64,000 nt of DNA from an uncultured Ruminococcus sp. GTDB taxonomy: Bacteria; Bacillota; Clostridia; Oscillospirales; Acutalibacteraceae. Made by a program: the position numbers and the translations under genes. Where the stretch lies: NCBI GenBank assembly GCA_902776185.1, contig CACYPH010000014.1, positions 1 through 64,000 of the forward strand, written 5' to 3'. Shown here piece by piece: positions 54,139-62,533 of the stretch; the first letter of the stretch is position 1, and every line of letters starts with the position of its first letter. The notes under the pieces were generated by a model. That model did no database searches. It saw only the letters and a list, made by a program, of their open reading frames with translations, and was not told the DNA's origin.

Positions 54139-54190
54139 GCCCCTCATCCGTCACCTGCGGTGACACCTTCCCCCCTAGGGGAAGGCTTTT
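54139..54190 (+). repeat. Family B dispersed repeat (B2)
   Basis: CCCCTCATCCGTCA, a stem ACCTGCGGT, then TGACACCTTCCCCCCTAGGG and GAAGGCTTTT. It touches the stop codon of the TetR gene on the minus strand. Confidence 0.8.
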
Positions 54191-54795
54191 TATTTTACGG
54201 CTTCTTCGACGTTGATATCGAGGAAGCCGTTGACGCCCTTGAAACACAGCTCGCTGATATCGGCGCTGATCGAATCGATCGGACGGGAGCGGTCGGAATT
54301 GAACCAGCTGCGGTACACCGCTACGATGCCGGTGACCGTGAACTCGAGCATCAGCTCCATGCGATCCTCGGGCAGATCGAGGTATTGTACCAAAATCGAG
54401 CGGGTCTTGTCCTTTAGAAGACTGACGAGCTTGGTCAAGAGGCTGACGTTGTAGTTCATGTTCATCAAATATCCAAAAAACTCCGTATCGGTGTTGATGA
54501 TATCGGTGATCTTTTCGAACACCATATAGGGGGAGTTGACGTTATTGCGCAGGTCGATCTCGGTGACCGCCTTGTCAAAACGGCGAACGACGTCGTTCTC
54601 GATTTCGTCGACTACCTCGTAGATGCCCGCGTAGTAGTTATAGAAGGTCTTGCGGTTGATGTCGGCGGTGGCGGCGATATCGGAGACGGTGATATCGTTG
54701 ATGTCCTTTTCGGACAGGAGCTTTGCGAAAGCGTTTTGGATAGCGCGTTTTGTTTTGATGATCCTGCGGTCGATCGGACGTTCATTTTTTGGCAT
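54190..54795 (-). CDS. TetR/AcrR-family transcription regulator
   Basis: The 201-residue protein has an N-terminal TetR HTH (residues 12-58) with KRAIQNAFAKLLSEKDINDITVSDIAATADINRKTFYNYY and an all-helical ligand-binding part. The ATG has AAAGGAGC upstream. It is divergent from fakA, so regulation of the fatty-acid cluster is possible. An inverted repeat GTTGCAAAGT-N15-ACTTGCAAC lies in the shared spacer (54837-54870). Confidence 0.88.
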   Translation of the reverse strand: MPKNERPIDRRIIKTKRAIQNAFAKLLSEKDINDITVSDIAATADINRKTFYNYYAGIYEVVDEIENDVVRRFDKAVTEIDLRNNVNSPYMVFEKITDIINTDTEFFGYLMNMNYNVSLLTKLVSLLKDKTRSILVQYLDLPEDRMELMLEFTVTGIVAVYRSWFNSDRSRPIDSISADISELCFKGVNGFLDINVEEAVK

Positions 54796-54836
54796 GAGAA
54801 GCTCCTTTTAGACATCTGTGGCATATGATACAAGTT

Positions 54837-54870
54837 GTTGCAAAGTTGGGGTAATTACGACACTTGCAAC
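54837..54870. promoter_or_regulatory. Possible TetR operator
   Basis: GTTGCAAAGT and ACTTGCAAC are inverted copies with one inserted base, separated by 15 bases, in the tetR/fakA divergent spacer. The arm spacing is wider than in many TetR operators. Confidence 0.35.
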
Positions 54871-54993
54871 ATTTTATGCTGTTGTCTTTTTGCTATATCA
54901 TGTATTATATTATACAATTGGGGTCAAAGTCAACAAATCTATGCGATTTTGTTACTTTTCTCCGACCACAGATAAGGTTTTGAGGAAGAAAAT

Positions 54994-56625
54994 ATGACCA
55001 AAACGATCAACGGATTGATGTATCTGAATATGCTGCGCGGCGGCGCGAGGAATCTCGGCGCGAACCGTGCGGCTGTCAACGATCTGAATGTATTTCCGAT
55101 CCCCGACGGGGATACCGGCGACAATATGTTTATGACTATCGACGCGGGCGCGTCGAAAACCGCCGAGAGCGCGCTGCTCGGCGAGGTCGCAAATCATGCG
55201 GCACATGAGATGCTGCTGGGCGCGCGGGGCAACTCGGGCGTGATCTTATCGCGCATCTTTGCCGGTATCGGCAAGGGGCTCGAGAGTGAGAAAGAGGCGG
55301 ATATCGCACGATTCATCTTTGCTTTGCAGCAGGGCGTAGGAGAAGCCTATCGGGCGGTGTCGAACCCTGTGGAGGGAACGATCCTGACCGTCTACCGCGA
55401 GGCGGTGGAGACGGTCACCAAAGAAGATCCCGACAGCTTTGAAGCCTTATTCGATGTGATGCTCCGCGAGCTTGCGGCGTCGCTCGAGAGAACGCCCGAT
55501 CTGCTGGACGTATTAAAGGAAGCGGGCGTGGTCGATTCCGGCGGCGCGGGCTTCGTCTATATCGCCGAGGGTATGAAAGCGGCTTTGAGCGGTCTGGAAT
55601 TCGGCGCAGAGATGTCCGCGGCAGCGTCAAAGAGCGTAGACCTCGACGCCTTTACCGAGGACAGCGAGCTGGAATTTGGTTATTGTACCGAGTTCCTGTT
55701 GAGATTACAGAAGAGCAAGATCGATATCGACAGCTTTGATCTGGATGCGTTTATCGGGTGGCTGAATTCGGTCGGCGACTCGGTGGTGGCGTTCAGAGAG
55801 GGGACGATCGTCAAGGTGCACGTGCATACCAAGCGCCCCGGCGATATCCTCAACCGCTGTCAGGAGTACGGCGAGTTTTTGACCACGAAGATCGAGAACA
55901 TGACGCTGCAGCACAACGAAGCGCACGGCAAGGGCGGTTATCAGCCGAAAAATACCAAGCCGAAAAAGCCCTACGGGATCGTGACCGTAGCGGCGGGCGA
56001 GGGGCTCAAAGAGATCTTCACGTCGCTCGGCGTGGATGCGGTGGTCGACGGCGGCCAGAGCATGAACCCCTCGGCACAGGATATGCTGGACGCGTATGAA
56101 AGCATCGGCGCTCAGACCGTGTACGTCTTTCCGAACAACTCCAACATCGTGCTGACTGCCGAGCAGGCGGCGGCGATGGCAGAGGGTATCGACGTTCGGA
56201 TCATCAAGACGAAAACCATCGGCGAGGGCTATGCCGCGATCTCGATGTTCGACATCACCGTCGGCGATACCGACGCGGTGGTCGCTTACCTTGACGAGAT
56301 CATCGAGGGCGTTGTCACCGGAATCGTCAGCGTCGCGTCGCGCGATGTGGCAGGCGAGGTAGAGGTCGTCAAGGGCGACTACATCGGCTTTGTCGGCGAC
56401 GATATCTATGTCGATGAGAAAACGCCTGAACAGGCGATGATCGGGCTGTGCGAAAAGCTCGGCGCGAAAAATTACGACGTCATGCTGATCTTAGCGGGCG
56501 CAGACGCGGATGCTCAGAATGCCGCCGCGATGTATGATACGCTCAAGCGGCAGTACCGGCGCACCGAGGTCATCATGCTGCAGGGCGATCAGCCGATCTA
56601 TGATTACATTATGATTTTGGAATAA
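54994..56625 (+). CDS. fakA: Fatty acid kinase catalytic subunit FakA (DAK2/YloV)
   Basis: The 543-residue protein has an N-terminal DhaL-type ATP-binding domain (NVFPIPDGDTGDNMFMT near residue 32; GARGNSGVILSRIFAG) and a middle and C-terminal EDD-type domain (GEGYAAISMFD). FakA phosphorylates a fatty acid carried by FakB, giving acyl-phosphate. GAGGAAG precedes the ATG. The gene directly downstream is a FakB-like DegV protein, which supports this assignment over a generic dihydroxyacetone kinase. Confidence 0.9.
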   Translation: MTKTINGLMYLNMLRGGARNLGANRAAVNDLNVFPIPDGDTGDNMFMTIDAGASKTAESALLGEVANHAAHEMLLGARGNSGVILSRIFAGIGKGLESEKEADIARFIFALQQGVGEAYRAVSNPVEGTILTVYREAVETVTKEDPDSFEALFDVMLRELAASLERTPDLLDVLKEAGVVDSGGAGFVYIAEGMKAALSGLEFGAEMSAAASKSVDLDAFTEDSELEFGYCTEFLLRLQKSKIDIDSFDLDAFIGWLNSVGDSVVAFREGTIVKVHVHTKRPGDILNRCQEYGEFLTTKIENMTLQHNEAHGKGGYQPKNTKPKKPYGIVTVAAGEGLKEIFTSLGVDAVVDGGQSMNPSAQDMLDAYESIGAQTVYVFPNNSNIVLTAEQAAAMAEGIDVRIIKTKTIGEGYAAISMFDITVGDTDAVVAYLDEIIEGVVTGIVSVASRDVAGEVEVVKGDYIGFVGDDIYVDEKTPEQAMIGLCEKLGAKNYDVMLILAGADADAQNAAAMYDTLKRQYRRTEVIMLQGDQPIYDYIMILE

Positions 56626-56654
56626 TTCAGATTAACAGATTAAGGAGAACGACT

Positions 56655-57530
56655 ATGCTTATATTGTTTACCGACACCGATACCGACATCACCCCCGCGC
56701 AGGCGCAGGAATACGGTTATCATCTCATCAGTATGCCGTACGCGATCGACGGCAAAAACGTTTATCCGTACGAGGATTTTGACGAGTTCGACGCACACGC
56801 GTTTTATGATCTGCTCAGGGACGGCGCGCTGCCGACGACCTCGGCGATCTCGACCCAGCGGTATATCGACTATTTCGAGCCCGTGCTCAAAAACGGCGAC
56901 GACATCCTGTATGTGCATTTCTCGCGCAATATGACCGCGACCTTTGACAACATGGATCAGGCGATCGCGGAGCTGAAAACAAAGTATCCCGACAGAACCG
57001 TCTACACCATCGACACCAAGGGCATCACCCTGATGTCGCTGATCATCGTGCTGGCGGTCGGCGATCTGTATAAAGAGGGCAAGTCCATCGAGGAGATCAT
57101 GGAGTGGTCGAAGACAGAGGTCGACCGTTATGCGTGCTACTTCTTCGCGGATGACCTGAAATTCTTCCGCCGCAGCGGACGCGTATCGGGCTTAGCCGGT
57201 ACGATGGGCACGCTGCTCGGTATCCGCCCGATCATCTATATGAACGAAGAGGGCAAGATGGTCTCCGTCGGCAAGGAAAAGGGCAGAATCAAGGCGATGG
57301 AGCGGCTGGTCAGCTTTGTCGATGAATTGGGCGATGACGTTAAGAATCATCGTATCCTGATCGGTAACGCCGATGCTTTGGATATCGCAGAAGAGATCGG
57401 CGCGATGCTCAAGGAGAAATACGGCGACGATCTGATGATCGAATATGTTTCCGTCAATCCGACCGCGGGCAGTCACTGCGGCCCGGATACCGTCGGACTG
57501 GGATTCCACGCGAAGAGAAGAAGCATTTAA
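56655..57530 (+). CDS. fakB: DegV-family fatty-acid-binding protein FakB
   Basis: The 291-residue DegV protein has the family N-terminus ILFTDTDTDITPAQAQEYG, the lipid-head-group-binding PTTSAISTQRYIDYF near residue 60, HFSRNMTATFDN, and the C-terminal NPTAGSHCGPDTVGLGFHAKRRS. FakB presents fatty acids to FakA. It starts 29 bases after fakA, with AAGGAGAA upstream. Confidence 0.9.
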   Translation: MLILFTDTDTDITPAQAQEYGYHLISMPYAIDGKNVYPYEDFDEFDAHAFYDLLRDGALPTTSAISTQRYIDYFEPVLKNGDDILYVHFSRNMTATFDNMDQAIAELKTKYPDRTVYTIDTKGITLMSLIIVLAVGDLYKEGKSIEEIMEWSKTEVDRYACYFFADDLKFFRRSGRVSGLAGTMGTLLGIRPIIYMNEEGKMVSVGKEKGRIKAMERLVSFVDELGDDVKNHRILIGNADALDIAEEIGAMLKEKYGDDLMIEYVSVNPTAGSHCGPDTVGLGFHAKRRSI

Positions 57531-57680
57531 TTTAGTGAATAGTGAATGGTGAATAATGAATAGTGGTGGGAAAGCCTGACGGCTTTTGGAATATATGCGG
57601 CGGATGAGGGTAGAGGTCGGCGACTCTTTATGAGGCTGTTTGATCAATCCCTCGTCAGAGGTAGGCTTAAGGAGTATGTT

Positions 57681-58802
57681 ATGATACAGATTAAGGAAGT
57701 TTTGACGAAAAAAGAGCAGAAGCAATTCATTGATTTTCCGCTCGATTTATATAAGGATAACGACTGCTTTGTGCCGCCGCTGTACGGCGATGAAAAAAGT
57801 ATGTTCAAGCCCGGGTTCGTGTATAACGAGACCTGCGACATCATCAACTTTCTCGCTTACGACGGAGAGAAGGTCGTCGGCAGGATCCAAGGGATCATCC
57901 AGAAGGACGCGAATCGCAAGAATAACGAGAAGCGCGTGCGCTTCAACCGCTTTGACGCGATCGACGATCAAGAGGTCGCCGACAAGCTGTTCAAGGCTGT
58001 CGAGGTATGGGCGATCAAAAAAGGGATGGATACTGCCTGCGGCCCGCTGGGATTCTCGGATCTTGAGAGAGAGGGTCTGCTGATCGACGGTTTTGACCAG
58101 CTTTCGACCTTTGAGGAACAGTACAATGCGCCCTACTATCAGAAGCTGATCGAGAATCTCGGCTATGAGAAGGAAGTCGACTGGACAGAATCGAAGCTCT
58201 ATCTGCCCGACGAGGGCGAGGAGACCTTACAGAAGATGACCGACTTTGTCATGAAGCGGTACAAGCTGCATTTCGGTGAGGCGAAAAATGTCAGCGACTT
58301 TATCAACAGATACGGCGACGAGTTCTTTGCTCTGCTCGACAAGGGGTATGAGCATCTCTACGGGACGGTGCCGTTTACCGAGGGGATGAAGAAACAGCTG
58401 ATCACCTCGTTCAAGCTGATCGTCGATCTCAAGCACGTAGCGGTCATCCTCGACGAGAACAACAAGGTCGTCTGTCTGGGGATCTGCTTCCCGTCGATCG
58501 CGCGGGCGGTGCAGAAATCGAAGGGCAAGCTCACGCCTGCGGCGCTGGTACGGCTGCTCAAAGCGATCAAAAAACCGCAGATCATCGATCTCGGGCTGAT
58601 CGCGGTCGAGCCGGAATACCTGAACCGCGGCGTTTCGACGATCTTTACGACGGAGATCATCCGCATGCTCAAGCGCGACAATATCGAATATGCCGAGACC
58701 AACCTGAATCTTGAGAACAACTTTGCGATCCAGAATCAGTGGAAGCGGTTCAAAGAAGTCAAGCATAAGAGAAGACGCGCTTTTGTCAAAAAGTTAGTGT
58801 AG
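57681..58802 (+). CDS. GNAT-fold acyltransferase-like protein
   Basis: The 373-residue protein has no exact family name that I can give. Its C-terminal half has a GNAT-type segment, LGLIAVEPEYLNRGVSTIFTTEIIRMLKRDNIEYAETNLNLENNFAIQNQWKRF. The N-terminal part (PLYGDEKSMFKPG, GRIQGIIQKDANRKNNEKRVRF, CGPLGFSDLEREGLLIDGF) looks like the long acyl-CoA/N-acyltransferase group. Its place between fakB and plsX suggests a lipid- or acyl-related substrate. The ATG has AAGGAG seven bases upstream. Confidence 0.75.
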   Translation: MIQIKEVLTKKEQKQFIDFPLDLYKDNDCFVPPLYGDEKSMFKPGFVYNETCDIINFLAYDGEKVVGRIQGIIQKDANRKNNEKRVRFNRFDAIDDQEVADKLFKAVEVWAIKKGMDTACGPLGFSDLEREGLLIDGFDQLSTFEEQYNAPYYQKLIENLGYEKEVDWTESKLYLPDEGEETLQKMTDFVMKRYKLHFGEAKNVSDFINRYGDEFFALLDKGYEHLYGTVPFTEGMKKQLITSFKLIVDLKHVAVILDENNKVVCLGICFPSIARAVQKSKGKLTPAALVRLLKAIKKPQIIDLGLIAVEPEYLNRGVSTIFTTEIIRMLKRDNIEYAETNLNLENNFAIQNQWKRFKEVKHKRRRAFVKKLV

Positions 58803-58867
58803 TTTTTCAAATACGGATACGGTCAAATCACTGACCAACTGAATTCGGGGCGATAGAGGCAATGCCT

Positions 58868-58920
58868 GCCCCTCATCAGTCAGGCTGAAGCCTGACAGCT
58901 TCCCCCCGAGGGGAAGCCTT
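58868..58920 (+). repeat. Family B dispersed repeat (B3)
   Basis: CCCCTCATCAGTCA, a stem GGCTGAAGCC, then TGACAGCTTCCCCCCGAGG and GGAAGCC. It ends 14 bases before the plsX start codon. Confidence 0.8.
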
Positions 58921-58934
58921 AATAAGGGGATATT

Positions 58935-59948
58935 ATGAAGCTGATCATTGATTGCTTCGGCGGCGACAAAAGCCCCGCGGCAAATATCGAGGGCGCGCTG
59001 CTTGCGCTCGAAACACATCAGGATCTGTCGCTGGTGCTGACAGGCGATGAAGATACCATCAAAGGGGAACTAAAGAGGCTCGGCTATGACGGCGAGCGGA
59101 TCGAGATCGTTCATGCGCCCGACGTCATCACCGGCGAGGATAAGCCGACCGACGCGATCCGCCTCAAACGCGAAAGCTCGATGATGAAGGCGATCGCGAT
59201 GCTCCGCACCGACAAGGAGATCGCGGGCATGGTGACGACCGGCGCGACCGGTTCGCTGATCGCTGCGGCGACCCTCAGGATCGGGCGCATCCGCGGTATC
59301 CGCAGACCGGCGTTCTGTCCGATCCTGCCGACCATGACCGGCGATATCGTCGGCGTGTGCGATTCCGGCGCGAATGTCGACGTCACCGCCGAGATGCTCT
59401 TACAGCAGGCGATCATCGGAAGTGCGTATCTGAAATACGCCTACGGCAAGGAGAATCCCCGCGTTGCGCTGCTGAATATCGGCGTCGAAAGCGAAAAGGG
59501 TGACAACCTGCGCAAGGAAGCCTATCCGATGCTGCAAAGCTGCAAGAGCGTCAACTTTGTCGGCAATATGGAGAGCCGCGATCTGCTCTCGGGCAACTAT
59601 GACCTGGTGGTATGCGACGGGTTCTCGGGCAACGTGCTGTGCAAGGCGACCGAGGGGACTGCGATGGAGCTGCTCAAAAAGCTCAAGGAGCAGATCTACA
59701 GTAAAACGAAGTACAAGCTCGGCGCGCTGCTGCAAAAGCAGATGTTCGCCGATTTCAAGGATATGATGAACTATCAGAACTACGGCGGCTCGGTGCTGCT
59801 TGGCTGTGAGAAAACCATCGTCAAGGGTCACGGCAGCTCGAATGCGACCGCGGTGAAGGTCTGTATCGATCAGGCGTATCGGATGTCCGGCGGCGCGATG
59901 AACGACGAGATCAAGGCGGCGCTCGAGGCATTGGAAACGGCTCAATAA
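58935..59948 (+). CDS. plsX: Phosphate acyltransferase PlsX
   Basis: The 337-residue enzyme converts acyl-ACP and phosphate to acyl-phosphate, the donor for the first glycerol-phosphate acylation; the reaction also runs the other way. The family start IIDCFGGDKSPAANIEGALLA, TGATGSLIAAATLRIGRI, and the end region NYGGSVLLGCEKTIVKGHGSSNATAV are all present. The upstream fakA/fakB genes make the same acyl-phosphate from free fatty acids. GGGGATA precedes the ATG. Confidence 0.96.
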   Translation: MKLIIDCFGGDKSPAANIEGALLALETHQDLSLVLTGDEDTIKGELKRLGYDGERIEIVHAPDVITGEDKPTDAIRLKRESSMMKAIAMLRTDKEIAGMVTTGATGSLIAAATLRIGRIRGIRRPAFCPILPTMTGDIVGVCDSGANVDVTAEMLLQQAIIGSAYLKYAYGKENPRVALLNIGVESEKGDNLRKEAYPMLQSCKSVNFVGNMESRDLLSGNYDLVVCDGFSGNVLCKATEGTAMELLKKLKEQIYSKTKYKLGALLQKQMFADFKDMMNYQNYGGSVLLGCEKTIVKGHGSSNATAVKVCIDQAYRMSGGAMNDEIKAALEALETAQ

Positions 59949-59953
59949 AACAG

Positions 59954-59982
59954 TTGCATTTTTTCGGATTTCTGTGTATACT
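59954..59982 (+). promoter_or_regulatory. acpP promoter
   Basis: TTGCAT, a 17-base spacer and TATACT lie 35 bases before the acpP start, so acpP can be expressed apart from plsX. Confidence 0.7.
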
Positions 59983-60017
59983 GGTATCAATAAATTTTGA
60001 TTGAGAGGTTCTGTATT

Positions 60018-60242
60018 ATGTTTGAAGACGTCAAAAAAATACTGGTAGAACAGCTTCACTGTGACGAAAGCGTCGTCACTCCCGAGGCTTCCATCAAGGA
60101 GGATCTCGGCGCGGACAGCCTGGATATCCTCCAGCTGTTGATGACTATCGAGGAGGAAAACGGGATCGTGATCCCGGACGAGGAGCTCGCGACCTTTGAG
60201 AAGGTGCAGGATATCGTCAGCTACCTTGAAAGCCAACAATAA
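60018..60242 (+). CDS. acpP: Acyl carrier protein
   Basis: The 74-residue acidic protein carries the phosphopantetheine attachment site Ser34 in LGADSLDILQLL. It carries growing acyl chains in fatty acid synthesis and is the partner of PlsX just upstream. I start at MFEDVKKILVEQL (60018, AGAGG upstream) because that is the family's usual beginning. Confidence 0.95.
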   Translation: MFEDVKKILVEQLHCDESVVTPEASIKEDLGADSLDILQLLMTIEEENGIVIPDEELATFEKVQDIVSYLESQQ

Positions 60243-60312
60243 TCATCGAATGAAACGGGGTTGTCGTATCAGATGCGGCAACCCCATAATTAGTGCTATC
60301 GGAGATTTTAGA

Positions 60313-61434
60313 ATGAATGACTTCGGAAAAAGAATCGTTTCGCTTTTGTTAATCGCGCTGATCGCGGTTCTGTCGGCGGCGTGCGGAAAATCCGACGACA
60401 AGACATATTCGGCAGATATATCGACCGCGGAAAGTACCTCACAGACACAGGGAGATGATGAATTGCAGGAGAAGCTCGAAAAAAAGATGAAAGAATATGG
60501 CTTTTCCGGCGTTTTTCGCGTCAGCAAAAACGGCAAGGTGATTTGTGAGGGAGCTAACGGATCATTTCACTTTGACAGCGGCGATCCGATCACCCTCGAC
60601 AACCTGTTTCCCATCGCGTCCGTTTCCAAACAGTTCTGTGCTGCCTGCATTCTGCTGCTCAGGGAAGAGGGTAAGCTCGATCTCAGCAATACGCTCGACA
60701 AGTATTATCCCGAATATGCGCGCGCAAAGGATATCACGCTTAGTCAAATGCTGTCGATGCGCTCGGGCATCACCGATTATGTCAGCAACGGTGCTCAGTT
60801 TGATTCTTACATACAGTATGATTTCAGCGAGAATGCGACCGAGAAAGGAAATCATCAGGCGGTGCGCGACTGGATTTTTGCTCAGCCGCTGCTGTTTGAG
60901 CCGGGGGAAAGCTTCTCTTACTCAGACTCCAACTATTTTCTGCTGGCTGAGATCGTAGAAAGACTGTCCGGGAAAAGCTACGGCGAGGTTCTGCGCGAGC
61001 GGATCTTTCGGCCGCTCGGTATGAATGATACCGGCGTTGCGGAGGAGTTCGCCCGCTCTGAAAGAATGGTGCCTCCCGTCGATGATGGGACAAGTCACAA
61101 GGAGATCTATACCATCGGCGCGACCTTCGGTAACGGCGGCATCATCACGACCGCCGCTGATATGGACAAGTGGCTGACCTCCCTGAGGGAATATACGATC
61201 CTCTCCGAAGACTGTATCAGGGAAATGACGACCGATTATTCGCCTGAGGCGCACTACGGCTACGGGATCTGTGTCAATACCGACGGTTCGCTGTCGCATG
61301 AGGGCGGGGCGGATTCCTATGCGTCGTTTGCCTATACGATCCCCGAAAAGGGGTATAACCTTTTCATTGTTACCAATTATGCCGATGCCGCGTTCAGCGA
61401 AATGGTGCATGAGATCATGAATGATACGCTTTGA
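60313..61434 (+). CDS. Beta-lactamase-fold serine hydrolase lipoprotein
   Basis: The 373-residue protein has a lipoprotein signal with Cys24 and a Ser/Thr-rich spacer. A beta-lactamase/class C-type domain follows, with Ser103-Val-Ser-Lys106 (SxxK), a YSD where YxN is usual, and HEGGADSY for the third motif. Family members are esterases, DD-peptidases or D-aminopeptidases at the cell surface as often as true beta-lactamases. I start at the ATG at 60313 (GGAG upstream). It may share the acpP transcript. Confidence 0.87.
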   Translation: MNDFGKRIVSLLLIALIAVLSAACGKSDDKTYSADISTAESTSQTQGDDELQEKLEKKMKEYGFSGVFRVSKNGKVICEGANGSFHFDSGDPITLDNLFPIASVSKQFCAACILLLREEGKLDLSNTLDKYYPEYARAKDITLSQMLSMRSGITDYVSNGAQFDSYIQYDFSENATEKGNHQAVRDWIFAQPLLFEPGESFSYSDSNYFLLAEIVERLSGKSYGEVLRERIFRPLGMNDTGVAEEFARSERMVPPVDDGTSHKEIYTIGATFGNGGIITTAADMDKWLTSLREYTILSEDCIREMTTDYSPEAHYGYGICVNTDGSLSHEGGADSYASFAYTIPEKGYNLFIVTNYADAAFSEMVHEIMNDTL

Positions 61435-61445
61435 ATCATTACATA

Positions 61446-61488
61446 AAAAACCGATGGAATGACCGAGATTGGCATTCCATCGGTTTTT
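61446..61488. terminator. Bidirectional terminator
   Basis: AAAAACCGATGGAATG / CATTCCATCGGTTTTT forms a 16-bp perfect stem between convergent genes. Confidence 0.93.
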
Positions 61489-61498
61489 AGGTGTTTGA

Positions 61499-61885
61499 TT
61501 ATCTCAGCGCGTAGTCGCCGATAAGGCGGGCGATCTTGCCGATGTCGGTCTTTGACTTGAACTCAAAGCGCGCGGTGAAGCGGTTGGAAAACATGACGTA
61601 CAGCTCGGTGTCAGCGAAGATCTCGCCGAAGCCGGGGGTCTGGATCGTGAAATACTGGATGCGCGCGTAGGGCAGCGAGGTGAAGGATCTGCGGGTGCCG
61701 GTCATGCCCTGGACGTCGATCGCGATGATGCGGCGGTTGGTAAAGACAAGCTGGTCGCGCACGGTGTGGAACGCCATTACCGGCTGTTCGCCGTCGACCA
61801 ACAGTCCGTCGACGTCCTTGCGGATGGAATCGAGCTTGATCTCTTTGAGATTGAATACGGAATCTTTATTGAAATTGACTGACAT
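61499..61885 (-). CDS. Bacterial PH-domain protein
   Basis: The 128-residue protein matches the short bacterial pleckstrin-homology group (YvbH-like): DGLLVDGEQPVMAFHTVRDQLVFTNRRIIAIDVQGMTGTRRSFTSLPYARIQYFTI and a closing helix. Function is unknown; related proteins respond to envelope stress. AGGAGGTCACCC precedes the ATG. The gene is divergent from the ECF sigma factor gene. Confidence 0.85.
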   Translation of the reverse strand: MSVNFNKDSVFNLKEIKLDSIRKDVDGLLVDGEQPVMAFHTVRDQLVFTNRRIIAIDVQGMTGTRRSFTSLPYARIQYFTIQTPGFGEIFADTELYVMFSNRFTARFEFKSKTDIGKIARLIGDYALR

Positions 61886-61917
61886 GGGTGACCTCCTGTT
61901 TGATTGATTACGATTTT

Positions 61918-61946
61918 ATGATACTATAATCGTGTGACAATTGCAA
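61918..61946 (-). promoter_or_regulatory. PH-domain gene promoter
   Basis: On the minus strand TTGCAA, a 17-base spacer and TATCAT lie about 33 bases from the start. Confidence 0.55.
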
Positions 61947-62044
61947 GGGGTAAAGGTTTTGCAGGACGATTGCGACAAAATTTTCAGGGGTTGCACCCTT
62001 TTGCCTATGCTGAGGTGATATATCTAATGAAAGGAGTTCAGAGA

Positions 62045-62533
62045 GTGTCAAACAAATTCGGTACCGAAAAAACAGAATTAGTTTTCAGACAGTATGCCGA
62101 TATGATCTATCGGATCGCTCTGCACAATCTGAGTAACTCCGCTGACGCCGAGGATATCCTGCAGGAGGTGTGTCTTGCGCTGATGACCGGCAATCCTCCC
62201 GATGACGAACCCCATCTGAAACGATGGTTGATCCGCGTGACGATCAATAAGAGTAAGAACCTGAAACGGTCTTTCTGGCGAAGGAATCGCGAGAGTATCG
62301 GCGATTATACGCACTTAATAGCTCCTGCTGTACCCTCTGTTCCGGAGGAGATCTTTGAACTGCCGGATAACTACAGAAATATCATTTATCTCTACTACTT
62401 TGAGGACTATACCATTCCCGAAATAGCGGATATTTTAGGGAAGAATGAAAATACCGTGAAATCATCACTGCAGCGAGCGCGGAAGAAGCTCAAAAAACTA
62501 CTGACAGAGGAGGGATACGACGGTGAAAATTAA
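62045..62533 (+). CDS. ECF-type RNA polymerase sigma factor
   Basis: The 162-residue protein has sigma region 2 (VFRQYADMIYRIALHNLSNSADAEDILQEVCLALM) and region 4 (LPDNYRNIIYLYYFEDYTIPEIADILGKNENTVKSSLQRARKKL), with no regions 1 or 3. I start at the GTG at 62045, eight bases from AAAGGAG; an ATG at 62027 overlaps that site. Its last codons overlap the next gene, which encodes a membrane-anchored RsgI-like protein, the expected anti-sigma partner. Confidence 0.9.
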   Translation: MSNKFGTEKTELVFRQYADMIYRIALHNLSNSADAEDILQEVCLALMTGNPPDDEPHLKRWLIRVTINKSKNLKRSFWRRNRESIGDYTHLIAPAVPSVPEEIFELPDNYRNIIYLYYFEDYTIPEIADILGKNENTVKSSLQRARKKLKKLLTEEGYDGEN

